From DATELY01 sp035276085 (GTDB lineage Bacteria; Pseudomonadota; Gammaproteobacteria; Steroidobacterales; Steroidobacteraceae), in the NCBI GenBank assembly GCA_035276085.1, contig DATELY010000226.1, positions 1 to 64,000 of the forward strand: a stretch of 64,000 bases of DNA, written 5' to 3'. Positions 1 through 8,740 of the stretch are shown here, piece after piece (positions within the stretch are counted from its first letter, which is position 1; each line of letters starts with the position of its first letter). The translations under genes and the position numbers were made by a program. Below the pieces are notes generated by a model. The model worked only from the letters and a program-made list of their open reading frames with translations, ran no database searches and was not told where the DNA came from.

Positions 1-933
1 ACCGACCGTTACGGTCAGCGAGATCCACGCGGGCGTCTTGCCAATGATGTTCACCGCGAAGATCTTCGCGCCGATGAAGATGAGGACGATCGCGAGCGCG
101 GACTTCAGATACTTGAAGCGCTCGATCATCGCGGCCAGCGCGAAGTAGAGCGCGCGCAATCCCAGGATCGCGAAGATGTTCGACGTATAGACGATGAATG
201 GGTCCTGCGTGATGGCGAATACCGCGGGCACCGAGTCCACCGCGAAGATCACATCCACGAGCTCGATGAACAACAGCGCGAGCAGCAACGGCGTTGCCCA
301 CCAGACCAACGGCACTCCGGGTCGCGTCGAAGGTGGACCGCCCCTGGAGTCCGGCGCGGCCAGGCGGACGATAAAACGATGTCCGTGCGGACGATCGGTC
401 ACACGCAAATGACGACGCAACCAGCGCAGCACCGGATTGTTGGCGATATCCATCGTGTGATTGCTCAGCAGCAGCATCTTGCAGCCGGTCATGATGAGGA
501 ATGCGCCGAACAGATAGAGAATCCACGAGAACTGAGTGACCAATACCGTGCCCACGCCGATCAGTAGGCCGCGCAGAACGATGACGCCCAGCACGCCCCA
601 GAACAGCACCCGGTGCTGGTATTGCAAGGGCACCGCAAAGAAGCCGAACAACATCGCGATGACGAAGACGTTGTCCATCGCGAGCGTCTTTTCGACCAGG
701 AACCCGGTGAGGTAGTTCATGCCGCTCTCGGCACCGAGATGCCACCACACCCAGCCGCCGAAGAGCAGACCCATGCCGATGTACACCGCCGACAGACACA
801 GGCTCTCGCGTACCTTGATGACGTGATCGTCGCGATGGAGCACGCCCAGATCGAAAGCCAGCAGCGCGATCACGATGCCCATGAACGCCAGCCAGAACCA
901 CAGCGGCGTACCGAGGAAGTCGGCCGTGAACAT
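1..933 (-). CDS. TerC/Alx-family integral membrane protein (C-terminus outside window)
   Basis: Multi-pass inner-membrane protein of the TerC family, which is linked to metal ion (manganese) export and tellurite resistance. The 311 visible codons begin at ATG 933 and run off the window edge, so the C-terminus is missing. Two acidic membrane stretches typical of the family are present: EKTLAMDNVFV near residue 81 and FIELVDVIFAVDSVPAVFA near residue 225. The start lies 3 bases after the stop of the upstream hibernation-factor gene, so the two are probably co-transcribed. No yybP-ykoY-like leader fits in that gap. The family is clear; the transported ion is not. Confidence 0.9.
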   Translation of the reverse strand, partial: MFTADFLGTPLWFWLAFMGIVIALLAFDLGVLHRDDHVIKVRESLCLSAVYIGMGLLFGGWVWWHLGAESGMNYLTGFLVEKTLAMDNVFVIAMLFGFFAVPLQYQHRVLFWGVLGVIVLRGLLIGVGTVLVTQFSWILYLFGAFLIMTGCKMLLLSNHTMDIANNPVLRWLRRHLRVTDRPHGHRFIVRLAAPDSRGGPPSTRPGVPLVWWATPLLLALLFIELVDVIFAVDSVPAVFAITQDPFIVYTSNIFAILGLRALYFALAAMIERFKYLKSALAIVLIFIGAKIFAVNIIGKTPAWISLTVTVG

Positions 934-936
934 GGC

Positions 937-1293
937 TCAACGCTCTTGCGGGATCTCCGGCGAGCACGCGCCTGGAGTCATTCGCCGCCTCTGCTCACGC
1001 GCGAGCGAGGTCCGGGTCGCTCGTTCGAGCTTCGCAAACGCCCCCGGGATCGCGCGGTACATATCGGCGTTCAGATCGCTCACGGCGACCGTCTTCCGGC
1101 GGCGCCCGACCCGCACGGACACGAGACAGCATTTGTCGGTGCCGCCGCGTTGTCCGTTGACGTCGGACAAGCGGATGTGCAGGGAGGCATGCAGCTCGGG
1201 AAACAGACTCTCGTAGGCGCGCACTTCGCTTTCCACGGCGGAAAAGAGTGCCGGCGTCAACGAGAATCCCCGCGCCTGAATATCGATGTGCAT
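937..1293 (-). CDS. HPF/RaiA-family ribosome-associated protein, short form
   Basis: A 118-residue protein resembling ribosome hibernation promoting factor / YfiA, which binds the 30S subunit in resting cells. It opens with MHIDIQARGF, followed by the beta-alpha-beta pattern of the S30AE domain. The basic C-terminal tail replaces the dimerisation domain of long HPF. ATG 1293 is chosen over an upstream in-frame ATG at 1377 because a GGAGGAG ribosome-binding site lies just before it and homology starts there. It precedes the TerC-like gene by 3 bases and is divergent from the LysR gene, sharing a 94-base promoter gap with it. The family call is good; physiological timing is inference. Confidence 0.75.
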   Translation of the reverse strand: MHIDIQARGFSLTPALFSAVESEVRAYESLFPELHASLHIRLSDVNGQRGGTDKCCLVSVRVGRRRKTVAVSDLNADMYRAIPGAFAKLERATRTSLAREQRRRMTPGACSPEIPQER

Positions 1294-1387
1294 GACGTTC
1301 TCCTCCCAAGTGTTCGTCATGCACTGTAGGGTTGGAACAGCCTCGGAAAAAGCAGAAAATACGGCGGTCGTTCGCAACTAAATCCTG

Positions 1388-2296
1388 ATGATGAAAACCA
1401 AGCGCGCGTTGAACATGAAACATCTGCGGTATTTCGCGGAGGTTGCGCGACGCGGATCGGTGAGCCGCGCGGCCAACGTGCTGTACGTGAGTCCGCAGAC
1501 GGTGAGCGGCCAGATCCAGGAACTGGAGGCTTCGATCGGGCAGGCGCTGTTCGAGCGCGTGGGGCGCCGTCTCGTGCTCACGCCCGCAGGAGCGACCGCA
1601 CTGGACTACGCGAGCGCAATTTTTGCTCAAGCCGATGAGCTCGCGGCGGTGCTGCGCGGGGGAGCCAAGCCGAAGCGCATCGTGCTGCGCGTCGGCGTGA
1701 CGGACAGCGTCCCGAAGATGCTGACGGTCGCAACGCTCGAGCCGCTCATCGCTCGTCACCGCAGTCAGCTGGAACTCTCCTGTCACGAGGGTCCTTATAC
1801 CGAGCTGCTCGCGCGCACCGTCGCAGGTCAGCTCGATCTCGTGCTCGCGGACACTGCCGTGCCGTCGAACCTGAGTCGCTCGCTGCAATCCATCCTGCTG
1901 GCCGACTCCGGTATGAGCTTCCTCGCAGCGTCCGCGGTCGTGTCGCGACTATCGGGGCGCTTTCCGCACAATCTCGATGGCGCACCCTTCCTCGCAGGCG
2001 CTGTCTCCACCACGCTTCTTACGCAATCGCTGGATGCCTGGTTCGCGCGCAACAACGTGCGGCCTCATGTGGTGGGACGTTTCGAGGACAGCGCGATGAT
2101 GAACGGCTTCGCGCACAGCGGCCTCGGAATCGCCGCAGTGCCGACGTCGATCGAAGAGGAAGTGGCGAAGCAGTATCAGCTGAAGGTGCTCGGTCGCGCG
2201 AAGGACGTGCGCCAGTCTTTGTTCTTGATCCGTGCGCGCGTCCGGCGTGCGCATCCGCTCGTGACGGAGCTCGAAGCCCACCGTGTGGAGTCGTAG
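1388..2296 (+). CDS. LysR-family transcriptional regulator, NhaR-like
   Basis: A 302-residue LysR-type regulator. The N-terminal winged helix-turn-helix spans about residues 11-70 (SVSRAANVLYVSPQTVSGQI), followed by a LysR substrate-binding domain. The late segment VVGRFEDSAMMNGFAHSGLG and the following VPTSIEEEV match the C-terminal pattern of NhaR, the sodium/cation-responsive activator of nhaA. Met10 at 1415 corresponds to the usual NhaR start, so the first nine residues may not be translated. It is divergent from the hibernation-factor/TerC pair, which is the natural candidate target. The NhaR subfamily call is by motif memory; the inducer here is unknown. Confidence 0.85.
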   Translation: MMKTKRALNMKHLRYFAEVARRGSVSRAANVLYVSPQTVSGQIQELEASIGQALFERVGRRLVLTPAGATALDYASAIFAQADELAAVLRGGAKPKRIVLRVGVTDSVPKMLTVATLEPLIARHRSQLELSCHEGPYTELLARTVAGQLDLVLADTAVPSNLSRSLQSILLADSGMSFLAASAVVSRLSGRFPHNLDGAPFLAGAVSTTLLTQSLDAWFARNNVRPHVVGRFEDSAMMNGFAHSGLGIAAVPTSIEEEVAKQYQLKVLGRAKDVRQSLFLIRARVRRAHPLVTELEAHRVES

Positions 2297-2310
2297 CAGA
2301 AGGTACAACC

Positions 2311-3798
2311 ATGATCAGACCAGAAGATTTCGCGAATCTGCTCAGCACCGTTCGCAACGCGATCGCCGTCGATCTGCGTCCCGATCTGCAGTCCGATCAC
2401 ATTCGCGCCGAAGCCGGCGCGCTGACGCTCATCCTCGATCGCCTGATCACGCAACTGCGTGACGGCGAAGCGGTGGCGAGCCAGCGTGTTCCCGAGTGGC
2501 AGCAGATACGCTCGCAGTTGCATGCGCTCTCCGTGGGAACGGTCAACGATTCGCCCGGCACGTCGGGTTTCATGGGATCGGTGGCCACTCTGCACTCGGG
2601 TATCGCGGACGTGCAGCGGACGTTGAGCGAGCCGCAGGCCTTCGAGCGGCTGGGGCAGCAGCTCAAGTCCGACGATCGACGCACGCGCGCATGGCTGAAG
2701 CAGACCGTCGCGGCATTGAGCGATCTGGCAGAGGCCTTCGAGCCGAAGGCTTCGACCTCGAAGCCACTCGCAGCCACCAAGGCAACGCCGCCGCCGGACG
2801 AATCTCTGCAGTTGCGGGACGCGCTCAACGCTTACCTGCACAAACGGTATCCGTCGTTGCCGTCTGAACCGATCACCCGGTTCAAGATCGTACCGGGTGG
2901 TCACACCAAACAGACGGCGATCTTTGCCGTGACACCCAATGACGTCTTGCCCGAGCACTTGGTGCTTCGTCGAGACCTGGCACTCAGCATCACGGGCACC
3001 AGCGTGATCGACGAGTTCCCGATCCTCGAGCGGGTTTACGCGCTGGGCTTGCCCATACCGAAACCGGTGTTGGTCGAGCCGGACAGCAGCGTGCTCGATG
3101 GCACGTTCATGATCATGACCGAGGTCGTCGACGCGGTCGTCGCGGGTACTTATTTTCCCGAGGAGCGCCGCCTCGCGCCGCGCAACGTCGGTCCTGACTT
3201 CGGCAAGGAAGTCGCGCAAGTGCTCGCGGGATTGCACGCCGGCACGCAGGTGGCCGAGGCGACGCCGACGACTGACAAGCAGAAGAGTGTCGTCGAGCTG
3301 TTTCAGGCGTGGACCGCCATGGAGAAGCCGCCGGCGTCCTTGAGCATCGATCTGGGCTTCGCCTGGTTGATGAACAAGCCGCTGCCGAATCGTCCTCGTT
3401 GCCTCATCCACGGCGATGTCGGTACGCACAACATCCTCGTGCGCGACGGCCACCTCGTTGCGTTGATCGACTGGGAGCTCGCACACCCGGCGGATCCGGC
3501 GGAGGACCTGGCTCAATGCCGCATGATGCTGTTACCCGACACGATGCCGTGGGATGCGTTCGTGCGCGAGTACATCGCTGCGGGCGGCAATCCGCACGCC
3601 TGCGATGACGCAGCCGTGGCGTGGTATTGCATCTATACCTACCTCAAGCACGGCCTGATGAACGCGAAGTTGCGCGCGCGGTACCTCTCCGGCGCCCGTG
3701 ACGATGTGATCGCGGCATCCGTCGCCAGCCACTACTTCGAACGCCTCATGCAATACCAGGCGCGCGCATTGCAGCTGGCGGTGAGCGCGACGCGCTGA
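2311..3798 (+). CDS. Phosphotransferase family protein (APH/ACAD10-11-type kinase) with N-terminal helical extension
   Basis: A 495-residue protein. The first ~165 residues form an alpha-helical region unlike the kinase fold. An aminoglycoside-phosphotransferase-like kinase domain follows, with intact catalytic and metal-binding motifs: HGDVGTHN near residue 365 and LIDWELAHPADPAEDLA about 20 residues later. Proteins of this branch accompany acyl-CoA genes; known relatives include the 4-hydroxyacyl-CoA kinase LvaA and the kinase domain of ACAD11. It begins 14 bases after the LysR stop, so it may be co-transcribed. Of the three APH-like proteins in this window it is the only one with the standard HGD loop. 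The substrate is not determinable from sequence; antibiotic resistance is unlikely. Confidence 0.85.
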   Translation: MIRPEDFANLLSTVRNAIAVDLRPDLQSDHIRAEAGALTLILDRLITQLRDGEAVASQRVPEWQQIRSQLHALSVGTVNDSPGTSGFMGSVATLHSGIADVQRTLSEPQAFERLGQQLKSDDRRTRAWLKQTVAALSDLAEAFEPKASTSKPLAATKATPPPDESLQLRDALNAYLHKRYPSLPSEPITRFKIVPGGHTKQTAIFAVTPNDVLPEHLVLRRDLALSITGTSVIDEFPILERVYALGLPIPKPVLVEPDSSVLDGTFMIMTEVVDAVVAGTYFPEERRLAPRNVGPDFGKEVAQVLAGLHAGTQVAEATPTTDKQKSVVELFQAWTAMEKPPASLSIDLGFAWLMNKPLPNRPRCLIHGDVGTHNILVRDGHLVALIDWELAHPADPAEDLAQCRMMLLPDTMPWDAFVREYIAAGGNPHACDDAAVAWYCIYTYLKHGLMNAKLRARYLSGARDDVIAASVASHYFERLMQYQARALQLAVSATR

Positions 3799-3953
3799 GG
3801 GGTCACCACATCCGTGTGACGTTCGTATGACGAACGCGCATCGAGAGCGCGCCTGCCCTGCCATCGAGCAGGATTGCCATCTCGACCTTGACACTGCCCG
3901 CGCATGTCGGAAATCTACGGCAACCGGATACTCCGGTTTCACGGTTCCCTGCC

Positions 3954-4406
3954 ATGCCAAAGCAAAACTCTTCCGGGACCAACAAGCACGCCGCAGCGGC
4001 GTTGAAAGCAGCGTTGCAAGCGGCAGTCCAGCGCGCAACGCAGGCCAAGCAAGCGCTGCGGGCCGCCAAGGATGAGGCGAAGAGCGCGAAGAAGGAGTTG
4101 AAGCGCGCCAAGAAGGCGTTACGGCGCGCCAAGGAACGGTCGGCGAGCCGCAAGAAAGCGTCGAAGCCCGTGCGCGCGACCAAACCCAAGGTTGTGCGAC
4201 GCAAGGCAGCGGCGGTCAAGCGCGCCCGTCCTGCCGCCAAATCTTCTCGTACGAAGGCCGCGCCGCCGTCGAGTCCCAAGGTCGTCAGTATCCGGCGGCG
4301 CCGTCGCGTCAGCCGCACGACGTCCTCCACTGCTCCAGCAGCCGAGGCAACGAGGGATCTGCCCGAGACGCCGGTGACACCACCCGAAGAAGAACCCGCC
4401 GCCTAG
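3954..4406 (+). CDS. Lysine/alanine-rich histone H1-like basic protein
   Basis: A 150-residue, extremely basic low-complexity protein. It opens with MPKQNSSGTNKHAAAALKAA, then a Lys/Ala/Arg-rich helix-forming stretch (residues ~15-70), more Lys/Arg/Ala/Pro segments and an acidic Pro/Glu tail (TPPEEEPAA). This composition resembles bacterial histone H1-like proteins that bind DNA non-specifically. ATG 3954 is preferred over an upstream in-frame ATG at 3888, because the extra 22 residues lack the basic composition and the Lys/Ala-rich part begins just after Met 3954. It stands alone between a same-strand kinase gene and a convergent hupE-like gene. Function is inferred from composition only. 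Confidence 0.65.
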   Translation: MPKQNSSGTNKHAAAALKAALQAAVQRATQAKQALRAAKDEAKSAKKELKRAKKALRRAKERSASRKKASKPVRATKPKVVRRKAAAVKRARPAAKSSRTKAAPPSSPKVVSIRRRRRVSRTTSSTAPAAEATRDLPETPVTPPEEEPAA

Positions 4407-4544
4407 GGTAGCCTGTAATAGCTGATTGCAGATCGTGGTGCTGCGCTTGCTAGCTTGCTGGTCGGCTGGCCAGAAGCCTGACAGAGCCTTCAGGCCAGCA
4501 AGCCAGCTCGCTCGCTAGCCCTCCTGTGATAGTCCGCCACTAGC
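4407..4544. repeat. REP-like palindromic element, copy 1
   Basis: The gap between two convergent genes is filled by an imperfect stem-loop with core 4449-4519. The left arm contains TTGCTGGTCGGCTGGCCAGA and the right arm CAGGCCAGCAAGCCAGCTCG. Outer flanks (CCTGTAATAGCTGATT on the left, CCGCCACTAG on the right) match the flanks of the copy at 53860-54013. A third core copy lies at 58627-58701. The position between convergent stop codons fits a REP/BIME-type element that may also act as a transcription stop. Confidence 0.7.
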
Positions 4545-5486
4545 TCAACTGACCATCGTCACGATGCGATCGATCGACCAGTACGCAGCCACCATGCCGA
4601 TCGCATAGAGCGCGGGCGCGCGGACCAGCGTCAGGGCCGGCCACCTCGACAGCGATCGATACAGTGCCCAGGCGAGCGCAATCACGCAGAGCTGTCCGAG
4701 CTCGACGCCCACGTTGAAGGTGAGCAGCGCCACCGCAAGGTGCTTCTGCGGCAAGCCGATTTCCTGCAGTGCGCCCGCGAAACCCAGGCCGTGAACCAGG
4801 CCGAATAGAAACGCCACGAGCGCGGGCCAACGGCGCGACAACGTCGGCTGCGAGTGCAGCGCTTCACCGGCAACGAGCACGATGGACAGTGCGATCGTCG
4901 CCTCCACAGGAGGCGAGCGCAGTGTCAGGAGTCCGAGCGCGCTCGATGCCAGCGTCAGACTGTGTGCGACGGTGAACGCCGTGATCGTCAGCAGCAGCCG
5001 TCGATTGAATCCCACGAGAAAGAGCAACGCGAGCACGAAGAGAAGGTGATCGAAGCCGGTGAGGATGTGCTCGATACCCAGCATCGTATAGGCGCGCGCG
5101 ATCTCACCCATTCCGCGCGGATCGTCGGCGGCACCATACAGCTGCGCGCTGGACTGTGCCGACGTGAAGGTATAGACGCGACTCTGGCCATCCAGCCAGA
5201 ACACCTTGATCATCGCAGCCGAATAGCTCTGGCCGATGCCATCGACTCGCAACGTCCCGCGCAATCCCTGCTCGCCGCAGCGGACGGTGTTTTCCTCCGT
5301 GCGACAGCCGTCGGGCCAGTCCAGCTTCATTTCTTCCCAGGGAGGCCGGCGCTCGGTTGCGCTCCATTGCCAGAAGAACGCACCGGGCGCCGTCTCGCGC
5401 AATTCCATTTCGGCCATCGTCATTTCGTGTGCACTGACCGCGTGTGCATGGAGCCCAAGCAGCAGGAGAAGCCAGACGCGTCTCAT
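4545..5486 (-). CDS. HupE/UreJ-family membrane protein with signal peptide
   Basis: A 313-residue protein with an N-terminal signal peptide (MRRVWLLLLLGLHAHAVSA), a periplasmic region of about 120 residues, then roughly six membrane helices. The motif GIEHILTGFDHLLFVLALL opens the membrane part and carries the histidines typical of the HupE/UreJ C-terminal domain, a presumed metal-ion permease fold; a second histidine motif is FLFGLVHGLGFAGAL. The start at 5486 overlaps the stop of the upstream isomerase gene by 4 bases, so translation is coupled. In-frame codons upstream lie inside that gene and are not used. Neighbours are a PpiC-type isomerase and a DUF3604 protein. The transported ion is unknown. 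Confidence 0.85.
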   Translation of the reverse strand: MRRVWLLLLLGLHAHAVSAHEMTMAEMELRETAPGAFFWQWSATERRPPWEEMKLDWPDGCRTEENTVRCGEQGLRGTLRVDGIGQSYSAAMIKVFWLDGQSRVYTFTSAQSSAQLYGAADDPRGMGEIARAYTMLGIEHILTGFDHLLFVLALLFLVGFNRRLLLTITAFTVAHSLTLASSALGLLTLRSPPVEATIALSIVLVAGEALHSQPTLSRRWPALVAFLFGLVHGLGFAGALQEIGLPQKHLAVALLTFNVGVELGQLCVIALAWALYRSLSRWPALTLVRAPALYAIGMVAAYWSIDRIVTMVS

Positions 5487-6343
5487 CGTGTGGCTCCTCC
5501 GAGCTGCACCGTGTATTTCGTTGCCAAGGCCCGCACGGCGGCACTGCGTTGCTCGGCAAGGGTCGCATCGGTCCAGTCCTGGCGGATCACATTGCGCAGG
5601 TGTTCGTAGGCTGCCGGCGTCGGTGGCGCGATCGTCTCCAGGCGCACGATGCGAAATCGGCCGCGGGCGGAAACAACCGACCATTCACCGGGTGGGGCTG
5701 TCTCGAGCGCTTTGACGAAGTCCGCGCCGTAGCTCTGCTCGAGATTGGCGCGGGGACGATCCTTGAACACGCGCAAGCCCGCCTGCTGATCGCCCGGCGT
5801 GCCCGCATTCAACGACGCCGCGAATGCACGCACTGCGCTTTCGGCTGGGTTGCCAGCCAGCACAGCCTCTTGGAAGTCATAGCGCGCCGGCTCGTCATAG
5901 CGGGCGCGATTGCGCTCGAACCATGCCCGTAACACGGCATCGTCGTGCGGCGGCAGTTTCGTGTTGGAATCGATGACGCTCAGCGCCTTGAAGATGACGC
6001 GCTCGCGGATCGCCTTGTCGCCTTTGTCGAGTTGCAAGGCAAGTCCTTCGCGATAGAGCACTTCGTTGTCCAGCCATACACGCCGTAACGCGTACAACTC
6101 ATCGGCATTGGGCTCACGTCCGCGAGATGCTTTGAAGACACGCCGCGCTTCGTTGTCGACCTTGGCATCGATCACGATGACGTGAGGGTCGTCTTTGCGT
6201 ACCGCAATGAGATGATCCACACCGAACAAGACTGCCCCCAGCACGACGAAGTGCAACAGGGGTTCCCGCGTCCAGCGAGGTCGTGCGGAGCGTGATGTCT
6301 GTGATGAGAGTTTCAGTCGGAGCGACGAGAGCGGTGTGGCCAT
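5483..6343 (-). CDS. PpiC/SurA-type peptidylprolyl isomerase, membrane-anchored
   Basis: A 286-residue protein. After a basic N-terminus, one hydrophobic segment (about residues 27-46, LLHFVVLGAVLFGVDHLIAV) anchors it, placing the rest in the periplasm. The following region has the SurA/PpiD-like chaperone layout: a helical N-part (DNEVLYREGLALQL) and a C-terminal parvulin-like half ending in RNVIRQDWTDATLAEQR. Stop and start overlap the HupE-like gene by 4 bases. The parvulin core is divergent, so it may act more as a chaperone than an isomerase. It probably assists folding of the neighbouring exported proteins; that role is inference. Confidence 0.75.
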   Translation of the reverse strand: MATPLSSLRLKLSSQTSRSARPRWTREPLLHFVVLGAVLFGVDHLIAVRKDDPHVIVIDAKVDNEARRVFKASRGREPNADELYALRRVWLDNEVLYREGLALQLDKGDKAIRERVIFKALSVIDSNTKLPPHDDAVLRAWFERNRARYDEPARYDFQEAVLAGNPAESAVRAFAASLNAGTPGDQQAGLRVFKDRPRANLEQSYGADFVKALETAPPGEWSVVSARGRFRIVRLETIAPPTPAAYEHLRNVIRQDWTDATLAEQRSAAVRALATKYTVQLGGATR

Positions 6344-6421
6344 GAGATCCCGGATGCTGGAAACGAGAAAACGCCGGGCGTTGCCGCCCGGCGTCTTGGA
6401 TTGCAGCGGCAGCGCGAGGAA

Positions 6422-8740
6422 TTACTGCACGCCGGCAACCAGCGTCGATCCCTTGACTTCGATGAAGATCGGATTGCTGTAGAACCACAGATCCGCCCAG
6501 GCCGCGACGTCGAAGCTGGAGAACTTCTGGCCATTGACCGTGGCGAGATGCGACGGGCAGCCATTGAACTCCGTCGTCCCCACCGCAGTGCACGGAATCC
6601 GCAGATTGGCGCCGGCAGGCATTCCATCGCTGCCACCCGGAATCGTCGGATTGACCGCACCGGCATTGGTGTACAGATCGGCCAGCGGATTGCCATCGGC
6701 ATCCGTCTCGTACGGCACGGACGCGGGCAGGTTCGTGCCGCGCAGACGCAGATACTGAGACGCCGCGACGTTCGGGATGCGGAACGTCATCTTCTTGAAC
6801 GTCTTGTTCCCATACACGCTCGACCAGGTCGCCTGGTTGAAGGTGCGCAGGATGGCCGCGGTCGTGTTCTTCGCGCCCGCCGGTACGTTGTCGAAGTTCG
6901 GATTGCTGATCCAGTCGCTTGGCCACTGACCGGAATAATCCGGCGCACCCGGTGTCTTGTAGCCGGATACCAGGCCCCGGATCACGTCGATGTGATCCAG
7001 CGTGGGCGCATTCAGTGGCTGATAGATGCCCACTTGCGCCAGCGACGGATTGGAGAAGGAGTAAGGCGAGTAGTTCGTGCCGGCCGGATCGCGCACGACG
7101 ATCGACACGATGACGTCCTGGCCGGGACGCACTTCCAGCTTCTCGCCCATCGTGGCGCACTTCGGATCGAAGTCGACATCCGTGTTCTTGCTCGCCGCAA
7201 ACACGGCAGCCGTTTCCACCATAGCCTTCTCGATTGCATCGCGTGCCGGTGTCGGTCGTGGCGGACCCGACGACACACACGCTACGAACGCCAGCCGATC
7301 GATCAACTGCCCGCCCGTGGCGAAGCTGTTGCCGCTACGCAGGCCGTCCACGATCTCCTGCGGCGTGAGCACATCATTTGGCTTGTGCTTGCCATCATGG
7401 CGCGCCTTCGATTCGCGCACCATCACGAAGTCGCGTTGATACTCGCCGGGATAGAAGTCCTGCGTCGAACGGCGATCGTCGGGACCGAACGCACCGCGGT
7501 TGTGCCAGTCGGAGCTCGCGAAGAACCACCAGTTGCGACCTTCGCCCAGCAGCGCATCCCATACGCCACCGACCTGGGCACCGTACACGCCGGTTCCACC
7601 GTAGGTCGTGCCACCGACGGAATCGACGTTCACGCCGCCGATGTTGTTGCGGCGGATCGTGTATTCGCCGCGCGCATCGGAGGCACCATGGCCGGGCTGC
7701 GTCTCGAAGCCGAACGCAATCTGCGGTGCAACGTTGTTGAAGTTGCGCAGATTCTCGATGTTGAAGCCGTTGTTGCCGTTCGGATTGAACGGCCCGGCGC
7801 GTTCGAGGTGAGCGGGCACATAGTAGCTGCCATCGGGATGGTTCTGATCCATCCACTTGATGGCTTCGAGCGTCTTTGCGTGACCTCGATTGCCACTGCC
7901 CGTGCCGCTCGCAGGCATCAACTTCTGCGCCGTTGCATTCCAGCTCGGATCGGCTGCGTTGAGACTGCCGCTGACCGAGCAATCCCAGTTGTTACCGATC
8001 GGACTGCCAACGGCGAGATTGCCGCGGCTCGTGTCCGTGTCATTGCGATCGAAGCAGTATTCCCATTGCGCGAGCGCATTGGCATTACCGAGTGGGGTGT
8101 AGCCGGGTGTCTGCGGCAGCCGCTGCCTGCGAATCGAGCTGGGTGTTTGACCCGTGATGATCGACATGGAGGTGTGTTCGTGGCCGGGCACGACCGTCTC
8201 GATGCCCATGAACAACGGCAAGCCTTTGGCCGCGGCGAGATATTCCACCAGCGGATACTGAAACTCCTGCACCGATTGCCAGCGCCACATGTTCGGACAC
8301 GGGGCGGTCTGTCCCGGCGGGCACGTGCCGTTCGCCACGAGGCCTTTGGGCTGGACCGGCGGGTTCGTGTTCGACCACGCGGTCGTGGGGCCTTGAATCG
8401 TCGTGCCGTCGGTCGCGTACACCAGCGGATACGCGGGCGTCGCCAGGGTCGCATCTTCCGCAAGCGTGCAGTTGCGATTGCCGCTGCCGCCATGGCCGGC
8501 CTGGATGAACCAGTCGAGACCCCAGGGGGTGTCCTTCGTGTCGGTCGCTTTCTTGACCAGCTTCTGCATGGAGATGGAGCCGTCGGAGCACGTCGTGTGA
8601 TTGTGGAAATCACCCGTCACATAGGTGCCCTGCGTTCGACCGTGGTAGCCGCTGGCGGCTGCGGTGCTCATCACGGCGGCGGCGCTCAAGGCAGTGGCAA
8701 CGGCGAGCGCGACCTGGCTCGTGCGGAGTTCGAGTCTCAT
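6422..8740 (-). CDS. DUF3604 exported protein with PHP-like metal motif
   Basis: A 772-residue secreted protein. The signal peptide runs to about residue 29 (ALAVATALSAAAVMSTAAA). Soon after comes GDFHNHTTCSDGS (His46, His48), the HxH metal-binding signature of PHP-type phosphoesterases, and DUF3604 proteins are relatives of that fold. Further His/Asp-rich segments follow (GIETVVPGHEHTS, FFASSDWHNRGAF). It lies 78 bases upstream of the isomerase and HupE-like genes on the same strand, so the three probably form one operon for an exported metalloenzyme, a folding helper and an ion permease. No substrate is established for the family that I can name. Confidence 0.88.
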   Translation of the reverse strand: MRLELRTSQVALAVATALSAAAVMSTAAASGYHGRTQGTYVTGDFHNHTTCSDGSISMQKLVKKATDTKDTPWGLDWFIQAGHGGSGNRNCTLAEDATLATPAYPLVYATDGTTIQGPTTAWSNTNPPVQPKGLVANGTCPPGQTAPCPNMWRWQSVQEFQYPLVEYLAAAKGLPLFMGIETVVPGHEHTSMSIITGQTPSSIRRQRLPQTPGYTPLGNANALAQWEYCFDRNDTDTSRGNLAVGSPIGNNWDCSVSGSLNAADPSWNATAQKLMPASGTGSGNRGHAKTLEAIKWMDQNHPDGSYYVPAHLERAGPFNPNGNNGFNIENLRNFNNVAPQIAFGFETQPGHGASDARGEYTIRRNNIGGVNVDSVGGTTYGGTGVYGAQVGGVWDALLGEGRNWWFFASSDWHNRGAFGPDDRRSTQDFYPGEYQRDFVMVRESKARHDGKHKPNDVLTPQEIVDGLRSGNSFATGGQLIDRLAFVACVSSGPPRPTPARDAIEKAMVETAAVFAASKNTDVDFDPKCATMGEKLEVRPGQDVIVSIVVRDPAGTNYSPYSFSNPSLAQVGIYQPLNAPTLDHIDVIRGLVSGYKTPGAPDYSGQWPSDWISNPNFDNVPAGAKNTTAAILRTFNQATWSSVYGNKTFKKMTFRIPNVAASQYLRLRGTNLPASVPYETDADGNPLADLYTNAGAVNPTIPGGSDGMPAGANLRIPCTAVGTTEFNGCPSHLATVNGQKFSSFDVAAWADLWFYSNPIFIEVKGSTLVAGVQ

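Noticed and set aside
934..1387. yybP-ykoY-type manganese riboswitch before the TerC gene
   Set aside because: Only 3 bases separate the TerC start from the preceding gene, and the 94-base leader before that gene shows no such structure.
2176..3516. 446-codon minus-strand frame over the kinase gene
   Set aside because: Opposite strand carries intact kinase motifs; the frame has none.
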